A stretch of 51,952 bases of DNA, taken from contig JAAHFN010000048.1 of NCBI GenBank assembly GCA_010672965.1, forward strand, positions 1 through 51,952, read 5' to 3'. Source of the DNA: Oscillatoria sp. SIO1A7. Lineage in GTDB: Bacteria > Cyanobacteriota > Cyanobacteriia > Cyanobacteriales > Laspinemataceae. The notes under the pieces were generated by a model, which ran no database searches, was not told the origin of the DNA, and saw nothing but the letters and a program-made list of their open reading frames with translations. Of this stretch, positions 1 through 7,652 are shown piece after piece (position 1 is the stretch's first letter; each line of letters starts with the position of its first letter). Made by a program: the position numbers and the translations under genes.

Positions 1-1
1 C

Positions 2-160
2 CAGCACTCTGGCATTCTTGCTACACCGGGCGATTGGCAACCAGCTCACTTGCATGTTTATAGACCAGGGCTTTATGCGCAAGAGAGAGCCGGAACGGTT
101 GCTAAAACTTTTCAGCGAGCAGTTTCAAGGGGGACCGCCCCTACAGTACGGTATTTATGA
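2..160 (+). CDS. C-terminal fragment of an unidentified protein
   Basis: An open frame runs from the window edge to a TGA at 158-160, giving about 52 residues beginning [21 protein letters not shown] do not recognise the family from this tail. The last 10 or so codons are read out of an intergenic-type repeat whose right end (about 129-179) resembles the element ends at 7128-7144 and 51813-51827. The native C-terminus may therefore have been replaced by repeat sequence, or the frame may be fortuitous. The upstream part lies outside the window. Confidence 0.4.
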   Translation, partial: QHSGILATPGDWQPAHLHVYRPGLYAQERAGTVAKTFQRAVSRGTAPTVRYL

Positions 161-573
161 GTAATTAACTGGATTTTGGCAGCGGATAGGTAACGGATGT
201 AGCGGATGTAGTGGTGTAGGAGCGATCGCTCCTACTGTTTGAAAATAAAACAAAGGCGGATAAGCGGACCACTTCGCCCCCGGCCTGTTTGAAAATAAAA
301 CAGAGGCGGATACAGCGTTTCTCAAATTAGTACATATATCTGAAACGCCTGAAACCCTTGCGGTAACTGAACTTTGAGATGGTGCATCTATTTGAGAACT
401 GCTATAAGCGGACCGCTTCGCCCCCGGCATTTTGAGTTCGAGCGCTTGAGAATTTTGAGTTTTGAATTTTGACTTGGGCATACTGCGTTCGCGCGGCGTG
501 CGCGGAGAGCAATCGGGCTCAGCAAACCGGCAAAAGCAATGGGCTCCGAGCCTTTTTTTTATAGGACTTGAGA
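161..573. repeat. Gene-free repeat region
   Basis: No convincing gene is seen here. The minus-strand frame over 155-577 has repeat-like composition and no family features, so it is left out. The stretch holds a tandem of the GGATGTAGC type at about 182-215, two copies of a GTTTGAAAATAAAACA(A/G)AGGCGGATA block at about 238-263 and 288-313, an inverted-repeat element at 311-405, and copies of a GCGGACC-CTTCGCCCCCGGC block at about 264-283 and 409-428. Confidence 0.6.
311..405. mobile_element. MITE-like element, family D, copy 1
   Basis: The ends are inverted repeats: CAGCGTTTCTCAAAT on the left and ATTTGAGAACTGCTAT on the right. The same ends bound elements at 23717-23871 and 46494-46640. It has no coding capacity. 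The core of this copy differs from the other two, so it may be an internally deleted or divergent member. Confidence 0.5.
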
Positions 574-1914
574 TCAACTAGCTAATGCTTGAAATGTTTG
601 CCGGAAATAATCTCCATACAACTGACAGCTTATAACTGCTTGATTTTGATGTAATTTAATTAAACCCATATTTTTTAACTGGTGAGCTTGGCTAGGCTCT
701 AGCAATACAGGCTCATTAACGCTCACTACCTTATGCAAAGCGATCGCTAAGCCTGGATTTTGGCAGATATTTTCTTGATGGCGACTTAGGTGATTGGCAT
801 AAATTCCTGTAGCTGTACAACCTATTTTTAGCAATTCTGGCAAAGTTATATTCTCCTGACTGAGATGATAAATAGCAAGATGGACTAGAGCGGGATGCCC
901 TCCTACCATCTTTATCAACAGATTTACTTCTTCCCCATCTATCTGCCAACTAAATCCATAACATTTAGCTAATTCTATCACTTCTTGGCAACTAAAATAA
1001 CCTAGCTGCACCGGCAACCCTACATTAAAGGCTGCATTGAAAGGTGACTGCTTAACCTGCAAAGGCACATGAATTTCAGTTGAGTACGAGATAGCCAAAC
1101 GCAACTTCTGCCAAACCAAGTTCATTTTAGACTTTTCATGCCACAAACGCAACAATGAAAAGAAGTCCTTGGCTATCTTCGGATATTCAAAAACTCGATC
1201 TACTTCATCTATAGCCAGAAACAAAGGTGAATTTATCGATTGTAGCAAATACTCTTGAAAGTATGAATTGCAGCTTGTTTTACATCCAAGATCGTCGTCC
1301 CAATATTCGTCTAACTTGCTCTCTAAGCCTAGCTCGCGGACAATAGTAGCACAAAAATAGCGTAAGAATTTGTTACAAGTATCGAATATTTCTATATCTA
1401 ATTCATGTAAATCTAAATAAACAGTTTGGTAGCCTAGCTGTTTTGCCCGATTGACAAGACGCAGCATTAAAGAAGTTTTGCCCATCTCTTGAGGAGCTCT
1501 GATTCTCACTAAAGCTCCTGGCTTTTCCATCTCTGCATATATTTTCTCTTCAGGATCGTGTCTTTTTACATAAAACCGAGATTCTAAAGATATTGCGCCA
1601 GCAGGGAACAGAGGCTTTTCTTCCAGAACCAAGCAATATTTTTCCAGCAGTTTTTTACAGTTATTTTTCCTAATCTTTATACTAACAAGACAAGAAAGTT
1701 TCTTGAACAAGCTTGGAGCTGCAATGTTGGTAATATAAGCATTACTATAATTATGTTCTAGTGCTATATTGTTGTAAGTTCTATCGCCCCAAATTCCCTT
1801 GATAATTTCCGTTTCTATCTTATTTAAAGGAGAAAAAGAAAGTTGGGATAGTCTGACATTGACGATATGCAGAACGCGCTCTAAATCCTTATCTTTGTTT
1901 TGAATTTTGCTCAT
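574..1914 (-). CDS. AAA-like ATPase with N-terminal vMAP-type HTH domain
   Basis: The 446-residue protein has two parts. Residues 1-95 resemble the helix-turn-helix domain found at the N-terminus of vWA-MoxR-associated (vMAP) cyanobacterial proteins. Residues 105-440 form an AAA-like P-loop ATPase, with a Walker A-like RAPQEMGKTS at 139-148 and a Walker B LFLAIDEVDR at 231-240. The lead-in AISLESRFYVKR is typical of this cyanobacterial ATPase family. Such proteins are known by association with conflict and signalling modules, but no partner gene is adjacent here, so its role is inference. The start follows a short AAGG-type ribosome site. The gene stands alone on the minus strand among repeats. 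Confidence 0.8.
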   Translation of the reverse strand: MSKIQNKDKDLERVLHIVNVRLSQLSFSPLNKIETEIIKGIWGDRTYNNIALEHNYSNAYITNIAAPSLFKKLSCLVSIKIRKNNCKKLLEKYCLVLEEKPLFPAGAISLESRFYVKRHDPEEKIYAEMEKPGALVRIRAPQEMGKTSLMLRLVNRAKQLGYQTVYLDLHELDIEIFDTCNKFLRYFCATIVRELGLESKLDEYWDDDLGCKTSCNSYFQEYLLQSINSPLFLAIDEVDRVFEYPKIAKDFFSLLRLWHEKSKMNLVWQKLRLAISYSTEIHVPLQVKQSPFNAAFNVGLPVQLGYFSCQEVIELAKCYGFSWQIDGEEVNLLIKMVGGHPALVHLAIYHLSQENITLPELLKIGCTATGIYANHLSRHQENICQNPGLAIALHKVVSVNEPVLLEPSQAHQLKNMGLIKLHQNQAVISCQLYGDYFRQTFQALAS

Positions 1915-2702
1915 AATTTACCTTGAAAATAGGGCATGGGGGCATGGGGGCACCAAATCGAAAGGTGTAGTTACAGGTCCTATAATCTGCCAAATTTTCC
2001 ATTGCCCTGTAAATTATAGTTTAACTCATTATTAAGTCTTTTTAGTTATATTTATCATAAAATTATGTTAATTTTTATTATTTTTTGGTAAGTTAAAATA
2101 AAATGTTTAAAATTTAGATATGCTTTTTAGTTTAAGTTTTTGATTTATATAACATTTATTAAAAAGAGTTTAATTCGCTTAAAGCCTTGCAGTGCAATGT
2201 TTTTAGTCGGTCGAGAGGGGAGCGATTGGCATCAACTGCAGGTTTTTCCCGCGAGACCCCCGGTAAAAACAGGTTATCTAAGAGTCTAAAACTTGTAGCT
2301 CTGAATTGCGCGGCCGTATTATTTGTGGAGGGTTACCAGCTTTAGCAAAGATTGAGGCACAAGTTAACGCAACGCAGAGCAAGCCGCCACGAACTATCTT
2401 GGGACAAGAGCCAAGGACCCGAGAGAAAGTTTTGAGTTTTGAGTTTTGAGTTCAAAGCTAGTTAGTTATAAGTTGCCAATATTTAACTCAAAACTTAATT
2501 CTTGAGTTCAAAGCTAGTTAGTTATAAGTTGCCAATATTTAACTCAAAACTTAATTCTTGAGTTCAAAGCTAGTTATAAGTTGCCAATATTTAACTCAAA
2601 ACCCTCAAGCTAAGAACTTAAAACTTAAAACTTAAGACTCTTCCCGATGACGTATTAAGACAGCAGTAAATAGCAGTACAAGCCTAAATGGTGGAGCCTA
2701 CC
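1915..2702. repeat. Gene-free region with 56-bp tandem repeats
   Basis: About 790 bases contain no recognisable gene. 2020-2180 is very AT-rich and may carry the promoter of the minus-strand ATPase. 2448-2600 is a tandem array with a 56-bp unit beginning GAGTTCAAAGCTAGTTAG: two full copies and a third missing 4 bp. It is preceded by TTTTGAG heptamers. The final 60 bases lead into a small ORF with a good ribosome site. Confidence 0.65.
2448..2600. repeat. 56-bp tandem repeat, about 2.7 copies
   Basis: Units start at 2448, 2504 and 2560. The first two are identical as far as I can read. The third lacks one AGTT and then diverges after AACTCAAAAC. The unit length is not a multiple of three and lies outside coding sequence. 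Confidence 0.85.
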
Positions 2703-2858
2703 ATGCGTACTTATACTGCTACTTTCTTGCTATCACTTTTATTAACTGTCGGTATGGGATGGAGTTTTTCCAGGGCCGAGTATCAAATCTCGGAGGCTCA
2801 GACCGAGAAACATGGAGATCCCAGCCCCTACTCTGGCAATAAGAACCCTCGCCCTTAA
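2703..2858 (+). CDS. Small secreted or membrane-anchored peptide, 51 aa, unknown
   Basis: The ATG at 2703 is preceded by GGAG at 2693-2696 with 6-base spacing. The peptide begins MRTYTATFLLSLLLTVGMGW, which looks like a signal peptide or single membrane helix at residues 5-21. A polar tail rich in E, D, P and N ends ...SGNKNPRP. A small-residue motif SRAEY at 23-27 could be a signal peptidase site. No family is recognised. The start, hydrophobic segment and ribosome site together make this a plausible gene despite its size. It lies alone between two repeat fields. Confidence 0.55.
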   Translation: MRTYTATFLLSLLLTVGMGWSFSRAEYQISEAQTEKHGDPSPYSGNKNPRP

Positions 2859-2865
2859 AATGGAA

Positions 2866-2978
2866 CTATAGCAGTCAGCAGTCAGCAGCCAGCAGTCAGC
2901 TAAAAGCCAGGAGTATTGCCGGCATATAGCTTTGGCAAACCTTAAGTTGCCCTAAGCAAAAATGTGTAGTGCTATAGC
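2866..2978. mobile_element. MITE-like element, family E, copy 1
   Basis: It begins CTATAGCAGTCAGCAG and ends GTAGTGCTATAG, an imperfect inverted repeat. The interior carries GCAGTCA heptamers. It abuts and shares its end with copy 2. Confidence 0.45.
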
Positions 2979-3081
2979 AGTAAGCGATTAGCAGTCAGCA
3001 GTCAGCAGTCAGCTAAAGTCCTGCCATACGCATTCTTTGCATTTTGATTCCTGTCAAACACCTTAATCGGTAGTGCTATAG
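2971..3081. mobile_element. MITE-like element, family E, copy 2
   Basis: The ends GCTATAGCAGTAAGC and GTAGTGCTATAGC are inverted repeats, with GCAGTCA heptamers inside. A third copy sits at 33233-33343. The core sequences differ between copies, so the shared parts are mainly the ends and the heptamers. Confidence 0.45.
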
Positions 3082-3590
3082 CTAATTTTCAAAGGAAAAG
3101 CGGATTTCCCCATGCCAGATCGGCTGGCGTCTTATAATTTTTTTCCATAACAACTAATTCTATCGAGACCTTATTGTTAATTTTCTTCAGGCGGAGGAGC
3201 GAAGTTCTATCGCTCCTCCGCTGTCTTTTGGGAAGATGGGGACCAGGAGACCGGGAGACCGGGGGACAAGGGGACAAGGGGACCAGGAGAACGGGAGACC
3301 CGTAGCGTGGGTGTCCTGCCTGCGCCCGATGCCGAGAGATGACGATCGGAAACCCGTAGCGCGGGCGTCCCGCCTGCGCCCAATGCCGAGAGATGGGGAC
3401 ATGGGGACATGGGGACCAGGTTAAATAGAACCCGTAGCGCGGGCGTCCCGCCTGCGCCCGATGCCCAATGCCCGATGCCCCCATGCCCGATGCCCCCATG
3501 CCAATTCCCAATTCCCAATTCCCCATGCCCCCATGCCCCATGCCACAATAGAAGTGTAAATTCGTTATATCTTCTTGGGTTGAGACACCG
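3082..3590. repeat. Heptamer-type repeats and hairpins upstream of alaS
   Basis: No gene is called; the frames on both strands here are repeat-derived. 3191-3221 is a 12-bp stem (GCGGAGGAGCGA with its complement) and a 7-base loop. 3236-3300 holds GGGACCAGGAGACC-type repeats, like those inside the NlpC gene near 48060. 3298-3460 holds three spaced copies of CCCGTAGCG(C/T)GGG(C/T)GTCC(C/T)GCCTG. 3455-3545 is CCCAATG/CCCATGC/CCCAATT heptamers resembling the STRR repeats known in cyanobacteria. The alaS promoter is probably in the last 50 bases. Confidence 0.6.
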
Positions 3591-6224
3591 ATGCCTTCTC
3601 AGTTGAAATACCTTACAGGCAACCAAATTAGACAACAATTCCTAGACTTCTTTGCGGGGAGAGGACATAAAGTGCTGCCGAGTGCTTCCCTAGTACCGGA
3701 AGACCCGACGGTGCTGCTGACGATCGCGGGGATGCTGCCATTTAAACCAATATTTCTGGGACAGCGAGAGCGGGAGTTTCCCCGGGCAACCACCTCCCAA
3801 AAATGTATCCGCACCAACGATATCGAAAACGTGGGGCGCACCGCCAGACACCAAACTTTTTTCGAGATGCTGGGGAATTTCAGTTTTGGGGATTATTTCA
3901 AACCAGAAGCGATCGCCTGGGGCTGGGAACTATCCACCAATGTTTTCGGCTTGCCTCCCGAACGCCTAATCGTCAGCGTTTTCAGAGAAGACGACGAAGC
4001 CTTCGAGATTTGGCGGGACAAAATCGGCATCCCCGCCCATCGCATCGTTCGCATGGGAGAAGAGGATAACTTCTGGGCATCGGGCCCGACAGGTCCTTGC
4101 GGTCCTTGCTCGGAAATTTACTACGACTTCCACCCAGAACTAGGAGACGACAGCATCGACCTCGAAGACGATAGCCGTTTTATCGAGTTCTACAATCTGG
4201 TGTTTATGCAGTACAACCGGGATGCGGAAGGCAACCTGACTCCCCTGCAAAACAAAAACATAGATACGGGAATGGGCTTGGAGCGGATGGCACAAATCCT
4301 CCAAGGGGTTCCCAATAACTATGAAACCGACCTAATTTTACCGATTATCAAGAGCGCTGCAGAAATTTCCGGAATTGACTACGCCAAAAGCGACGAAAAA
4401 ACGAAAGTCTCTTTCAAGGTAATCGGCGACCACGTTCGCGCCGTCGTTCATCTGATTGCCGATGGGGTGACTGCTTCTAATATAGGTCGCGGTTATGTGC
4501 TGCGTCGTTTAATTCGGCGGGTAGTGCGCCACGGACGGCTGATTGGCATTGAGGCAGAATTTACCGATCGCTTAGCAGAAACTGCGATCGCTCTCTCTGA
4601 AGCAGACTATCCCAACCTGCGCTACCGAGAAAAAGCAATTAAATCCGAGCTGCAGCGGGAAGAAACTCGCTTCCGGGAAACTTTGGAACGAGGCGAAAAA
4701 CTTCTGGCAGAAATTCTGGCTGCAAAACCAGAGCAAATTTCTGGAACCGATGCTTTTACTCTCTACGATACTTATGGCTTTCCCCTAGAGTTGACTCAAG
4801 AAATTGCTGAAGAAAGCGGCATAACTGTGGATCTCGAAGGCTTCGAGGCAGAAATGGAAAGGCAGCGAGGCCGTTCCCGCGAAGCCCACGAAACTATCGA
4901 TCTGACAGTACAGGGAAGTTTAGACAAACTGGCAGAGCGCATCGACTCGACGCAATTTTTGGGATATTCTCAAACCAACTCAACCGCTAAAGTAGAAGCG
5001 CTTTTGCTGGAAGGGCAGTCGGTGGAATCGGCAGAAGCAGGAGCAGAAGTTCGCATAGTTCTGGACAAAACTCCCTTTTATGCCGAGTCCGGGGGACAAA
5101 TTGGCGATCGCGGCTATTTAACCGGGGATGCAATAGTAGTAAGAATCGAAGATGTCCAGAAAGAAGCCAATATTTTTGTCCATGTAGGTCGCGTCGAACG
5201 AGGCACTCTCGAAGTCGGCCAACAGATAACGGCGAAAATCGACCGGGCTTGTCGCCGTCGAGCCCAGGCTCATCACACTTCAACTCACTTGCTCCAAGCA
5301 GCGTTGAAAAAATTTGTCGATGATTCTGTTTCTCAGGCCGGTTCTTTAGTAGCCTTCGACCGACTCCGATTTGACTTCAACTGTCCTCGTTCTGTTACTC
5401 CAGATGAACTGCAGCAGATAGAAGACCAAATTAACACCTGGATTGCCGAAGCCCACGACACCGAAACATCCGTTATGTCCCTGGCTCAGGCCAAGACCAA
5501 GGGAGCAACCTATATGGCTGGGGAAGATTATGGCAGCGAAGTTCGGGTTATCGATGTTCCGGGAGTATCGATGGAACTATGCGGCGGCACCCATGTGAAA
5601 AATACCGCCGAAATAGGGCTGTTTAAAATAGTGTCGGAAATGGGGATTGCTTCGGGGGTGCGTCGGATTGAAGCGGTAGCCGGACCGGCAGTGCTGGAAT
5701 ATCTGAACCTGCGCGATCGCGTAGTTCGGGATTTGAGCGATCGCTTTAAAGTCAAGCCCGAGGATATTCCCGAACGGATTGCAGGCTTGCAGAGCGAACT
5801 CAAATCCAGCCAAAAACAACTGGAGACTCTCCAGTCAGAATTAGCAATTCTCAAATCCGAGCGATTGCTCTCCACAGCCGAGTCAGTCGGCGAATTTAAA
5901 ACAATTGTCGCAAATCTCGGCGAAGGCGTCGCTCCAGAAGCTTTAAAAACTGCAGCGGAGGGTTTGCTAAATAAAATAGGTAACGGCGCTGTGGTTTTGG
6001 GGGCTATTCCCGATGCCGAAAAAGTCAGTCTAGTAGCTGCTGTTAGCAAGGATGCCAATAAAAAAGGCTTGCAAGCTGGGAAATTTATCGGTCCGATCGC
6101 CAAGCTTTGTGGCGGTGGCGGTGGCGGGCGACCCAATCTCGCTCAAGCCGGCGGTCGCGACCCCAGTAAATTAGATGCTGCTCTAGAAACTGCTCGCACT
6201 CAACTGCAGGAAAAATTGCAGTAA
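3591..6224 (+). CDS. alaS: Alanine--tRNA ligase
   Basis: The enzyme charges tRNA-Ala with alanine in the cytosol and hydrolyses mischarged Ser- or Gly-tRNA. At 877 residues it has the usual full length. The N-terminal class II aminoacylation domain begins with the family-typical [12 protein letters not shown] and contains [21 protein letters not shown]. The editing domain shows HHTSTH and the later [17 protein letters not shown], which supply the zinc-binding His and Cys residues. A coiled segment ([20 protein letters not shown]) leads into the C-terminal DHHA1 region ending in a glycine-rich [15 protein letters not shown]. The ATG at 3591 fits the family N-terminus. It appears to be monocistronic. 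Confidence 0.98.
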   Translation: MPSQLKYLTGNQIRQQFLDFFAGRGHKVLPSASLVPEDPTVLLTIAGMLPFKPIFLGQREREFPRATTSQKCIRTNDIENVGRTARHQTFFEMLGNFSFGDYFKPEAIAWGWELSTNVFGLPPERLIVSVFREDDEAFEIWRDKIGIPAHRIVRMGEEDNFWASGPTGPCGPCSEIYYDFHPELGDDSIDLEDDSRFIEFYNLVFMQYNRDAEGNLTPLQNKNIDTGMGLERMAQILQGVPNNYETDLILPIIKSAAEISGIDYAKSDEKTKVSFKVIGDHVRAVVHLIADGVTASNIGRGYVLRRLIRRVVRHGRLIGIEAEFTDRLAETAIALSEADYPNLRYREKAIKSELQREETRFRETLERGEKLLAEILAAKPEQISGTDAFTLYDTYGFPLELTQEIAEESGITVDLEGFEAEMERQRGRSREAHETIDLTVQGSLDKLAERIDSTQFLGYSQTNSTAKVEALLLEGQSVESAEAGAEVRIVLDKTPFYAESGGQIGDRGYLTGDAIVVRIEDVQKEANIFVHVGRVERGTLEVGQQITAKIDRACRRRAQAHHTSTHLLQAALKKFVDDSVSQAGSLVAFDRLRFDFNCPRSVTPDELQQIEDQINTWIAEAHDTETSVMSLAQAKTKGATYMAGEDYGSEVRVIDVPGVSMELCGGTHVKNTAEIGLFKIVSEMGIASGVRRIEAVAGPAVLEYLNLRDRVVRDLSDRFKVKPEDIPERIAGLQSELKSSQKQLETLQSELAILKSERLLSTAESVGEFKTIVANLGEGVAPEALKTAAEGLLNKIGNGAVVLGAIPDAEKVSLVAAVSKDANKKGLQAGKFIGPIAKLCGGGGGGRPNLAQAGGRDPSKLDAALETARTQLQEKLQ

Positions 6225-6297
6225 ATAGACATGGGGGCATGGGGCATTGGGCATTGGGGACATCGAGCAATTCCTTTATAGGATACCAACCGGAGCA

Positions 6298-6330
6298 AGA
6301 AGCCCGGTTTTTTGGAAAAACCGGGCTTCT
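6298..6330. terminator. Perfect 15-bp hairpin downstream of alaS
   Basis: Left arm 6298-6312, loop 6313-6315, right arm 6316-6330. There is no T-run after it. It may act as a terminator for alaS or may simply be one of the ACCCGGTTT palindromes that recur at 36567-36599 and around 44480-44840. Confidence 0.4.
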
Positions 6331-6351
6331 GCCCCCATCGGTATTACCAAA

Positions 6352-6440
6352 CAGGACTTACGCATTAACTCTATAGACGGGGCAACCACGGGGGGATTGC
6401 CCCTACAAAACACTATATTTGGGTATTTTGCGTAAGTCCT
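6352..6440. mobile_element. MITE-like element, family A, copy 1
   Basis: The ends AGGACTTACGCA and TGCGTAAGTCCT are a perfect 12-bp inverted repeat. The element is flanked by ACCAAA on both sides (6346-6351 and 6441-6446), a likely 6-bp target duplication. The core holds the palindromic GGGGCAACC/GGGGGATTGCCCC block seen in several other places. Confidence 0.7.
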
Positions 6441-6580
6441 ACCAAAGAAACCCGAGCAATTTTTTTATAGGATACCAACCGGAGCAAAAAACCCGGTTTA
6501 TGGGTTTTCTGGCCTTTTTGGCGAAGGTATTATTTTAGAAACCGGGTTTCTTGATTGATTCATAACTGGAGGCAATTAAG

Positions 6581-6955
6581 GTGACGGACGAGAGATGGCA
6601 GGCGATCGCCAAACGGCGGGAGGCCAATGCCGCTGAATTATTAAAAACGCTAGTGAATAAAGAATGGCGTCGGGTACTTTGGGAATTGGAAGCTCTGGAT
6701 ATCGACTCTGGGGATGTAGCTGGCGCTGCGAATCTACTCGGACAATATCAGATTCTCGACAAGCTAATGGCCGCTTTGTCCGAGGGCAGCTTGGCCTCTG
6801 ATTATGAAATAGAAGCGGTATGGCGTCTAAAGTTGGTCGAGCAAATAGTAGATGCTTTTGAATTAAACAAGACACCTCCTTCACCGCCTCGACGCTACAA
6901 AAGTCTGGCGCAACAACTTGCCGCCGAGTGTGGCCTTGAGGTAATTAAAGAATAA
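6581..6955 (+). CDS. Hypothetical protein, 124 aa
   Basis: The gene starts at GTG 6581, preceded by GGAGG at about 6568-6572. The protein is mostly helical and soluble: MTDERWQAIAKRREANAAEL, then a mid-region rich in L, A and E, then a proline-rich stretch (KTPPSPPRRYKS) at about residues 97-108, and a C-terminus AAECGLEVIKE. There are no membrane segments and no motif I recognise. The ribosome site and consistent composition support a real gene. No operon partner is evident, because repeats lie on both sides. Confidence 0.7.
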   Translation: MTDERWQAIAKRREANAAELLKTLVNKEWRRVLWELEALDIDSGDVAGAANLLGQYQILDKLMAALSEGSLASDYEIEAVWRLKLVEQIVDAFELNKTPPSPPRRYKSLAQQLAAECGLEVIKE

Positions 6956-7001
6956 TAATCTAGTGCCCCTGCGCGCAATTGAAAATTCAAAATTCAAAAT
7001 A

Positions 7002-7144
7002 ATATCAAATCCGGTTAAACAGTCACAGTTTGTAGGGGCAATCCCCCCGTGGTTGCCCCGGCCGCCCCGGCCGCCCCAGACCAACCGGGGCGGGCACGGG
7101 GAACCCCCCTACGCTATTTATGTGTAATTAACCGGATTTGATAT
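7002..7144. mobile_element. MITE-like element, family C
   Basis: The ends ATATCAAATCCGGTTAA (7002-7018) and TTAACCGGATTTGATAT (7128-7144) are a perfect 17-bp inverted repeat. The core is G/C-rich with GGCCGCCCC repeats. The right end also occurs at 51813-51827 and, degenerate, at about 163-179. Confidence 0.7.
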
Positions 7145-7192
7145 AATTTTGAACCTTGGTTTTGAGGCAAGATCCGGCGAAGAAAGATTATT

Positions 7193-7309
7193 CAGGACTT
7201 ACGCTTGCCTCTCCATATCTAGTATTCGTAGGGGCAATCCCCCCGTGGTTGCCCCGTTCGCGAAGCGTCTCCGCAAGGAGAATCGCTCTTTGTCGTTGCG
7301 TAAGTCCTG
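7193..7309. mobile_element. MITE-like element, family A, copy 2
   Basis: The ends CAGGACTTACGC (7193-7204) and GCGTAAGTCCTG (7298-7309) are a perfect 12-bp inverted repeat. ATTATT flanks both sides (7187-7192 and 7310-7315), a 6-bp target duplication. No coding capacity. Confidence 0.8.
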
Positions 7310-7422
7310 ATTATTGTCATTTCAAATAAAAATGAGAAAAATCAGACAAAATGTAGGGGCGATTCGCGAATCGCCCCTACATCTATATTTCTGCCGCGCT
7401 GCACTGGGGAACTCCCCGCTAT

Positions 7423-7449
7423 AAAAAAAGCCCTGCCGCAGGCAGAGCT
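7423..7449 (-). terminator. Rho-independent terminator of the porin gene
   Basis: Read on the minus strand, AGCTCTGCC, loop TGC, GGCAGGGCT (7429-7449) is followed by a run of T (7423-7428). One position is a G-U wobble. It serves the minus-strand porin gene, from which it is now separated by the family B element at 7464-7594. Confidence 0.75.
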
Positions 7450-7463
7450 TTTCATAATCAATA

Positions 7464-7594
7464 GGGAGCATTTCACTTTTGTAAAAGTAGCCCAAAGAGG
7501 GCGCTTGTTTTGTGTAGCCGCGCCAGCCGCCTGGGAGGCGGGGCTTACGCCTATAGGCGTTAGGCGGCGTCCGCTTCAAAAGTGAAATGCTCCC
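7464..7594. mobile_element. MITE-like element, family B, with 8-bp target duplication
   Basis: GGGAGCATTTCACTTTTG (7464-7481) and its exact complement (7577-7594) form 18-bp terminal inverted repeats. AATCAATA flanks both sides (7456-7463 and 7595-7602), a clean 8-bp target duplication. The core contains AGGCGG/CCGCCT blocks. No transposase is present. It sits between the porin stop codon and the porin terminator. Confidence 0.85.
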
Positions 7595-7652
7595 AATCAA
7601 TAGCAAAAAAGGGGCTTTCCTCACTATAGATTGCCGACCTTTAGTCCAAGGA

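Larger units (their letters stand above)
6225..6580. repeat. Repeat region after alaS
   Basis: No gene is seen. It holds CATTGGG heptamers, a 15-bp perfect stem at 6298-6330 (AGAAGCCCGGTTTTT and its complement) that could end alaS transcription, an inverted-repeat element at 6352-6440, and a looser AACCCGGTTT/AAACCGGGTTTCT palindrome at 6488-6551. The pair TTTTTATAGGATACCAACCGGAGCAA occurs at about 6273-6298 and 6460-6486, so the stretch is partly a duplicated unit. Confidence 0.6.
6956..7652. repeat. Region with three inverted-repeat elements and the porin terminator
   Basis: No gene is seen. In order it holds a family C element (7002-7144), a family A element (7193-7309), a hairpin GTAGGGGCGATTCG with its complement at about 7352-7379, the porin terminator (7423-7449) and a family B element (7464-7594). 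This is one of the densest clusters of small elements in the window. Confidence 0.75.

Noticed and set aside
155-577. Minus-strand 140-codon frame
   Set aside because: It runs through intergenic repeats (GGCGGATA, AAGCGGACC) and has no protein-like pattern or ribosome site.
3089-3638. Several overlapping frames upstream of alaS on both strands
   Set aside because: They translate heptamer repeats into GIGHWELG- or RGTRGQG-like strings; nothing outside the repeat is conserved-looking.
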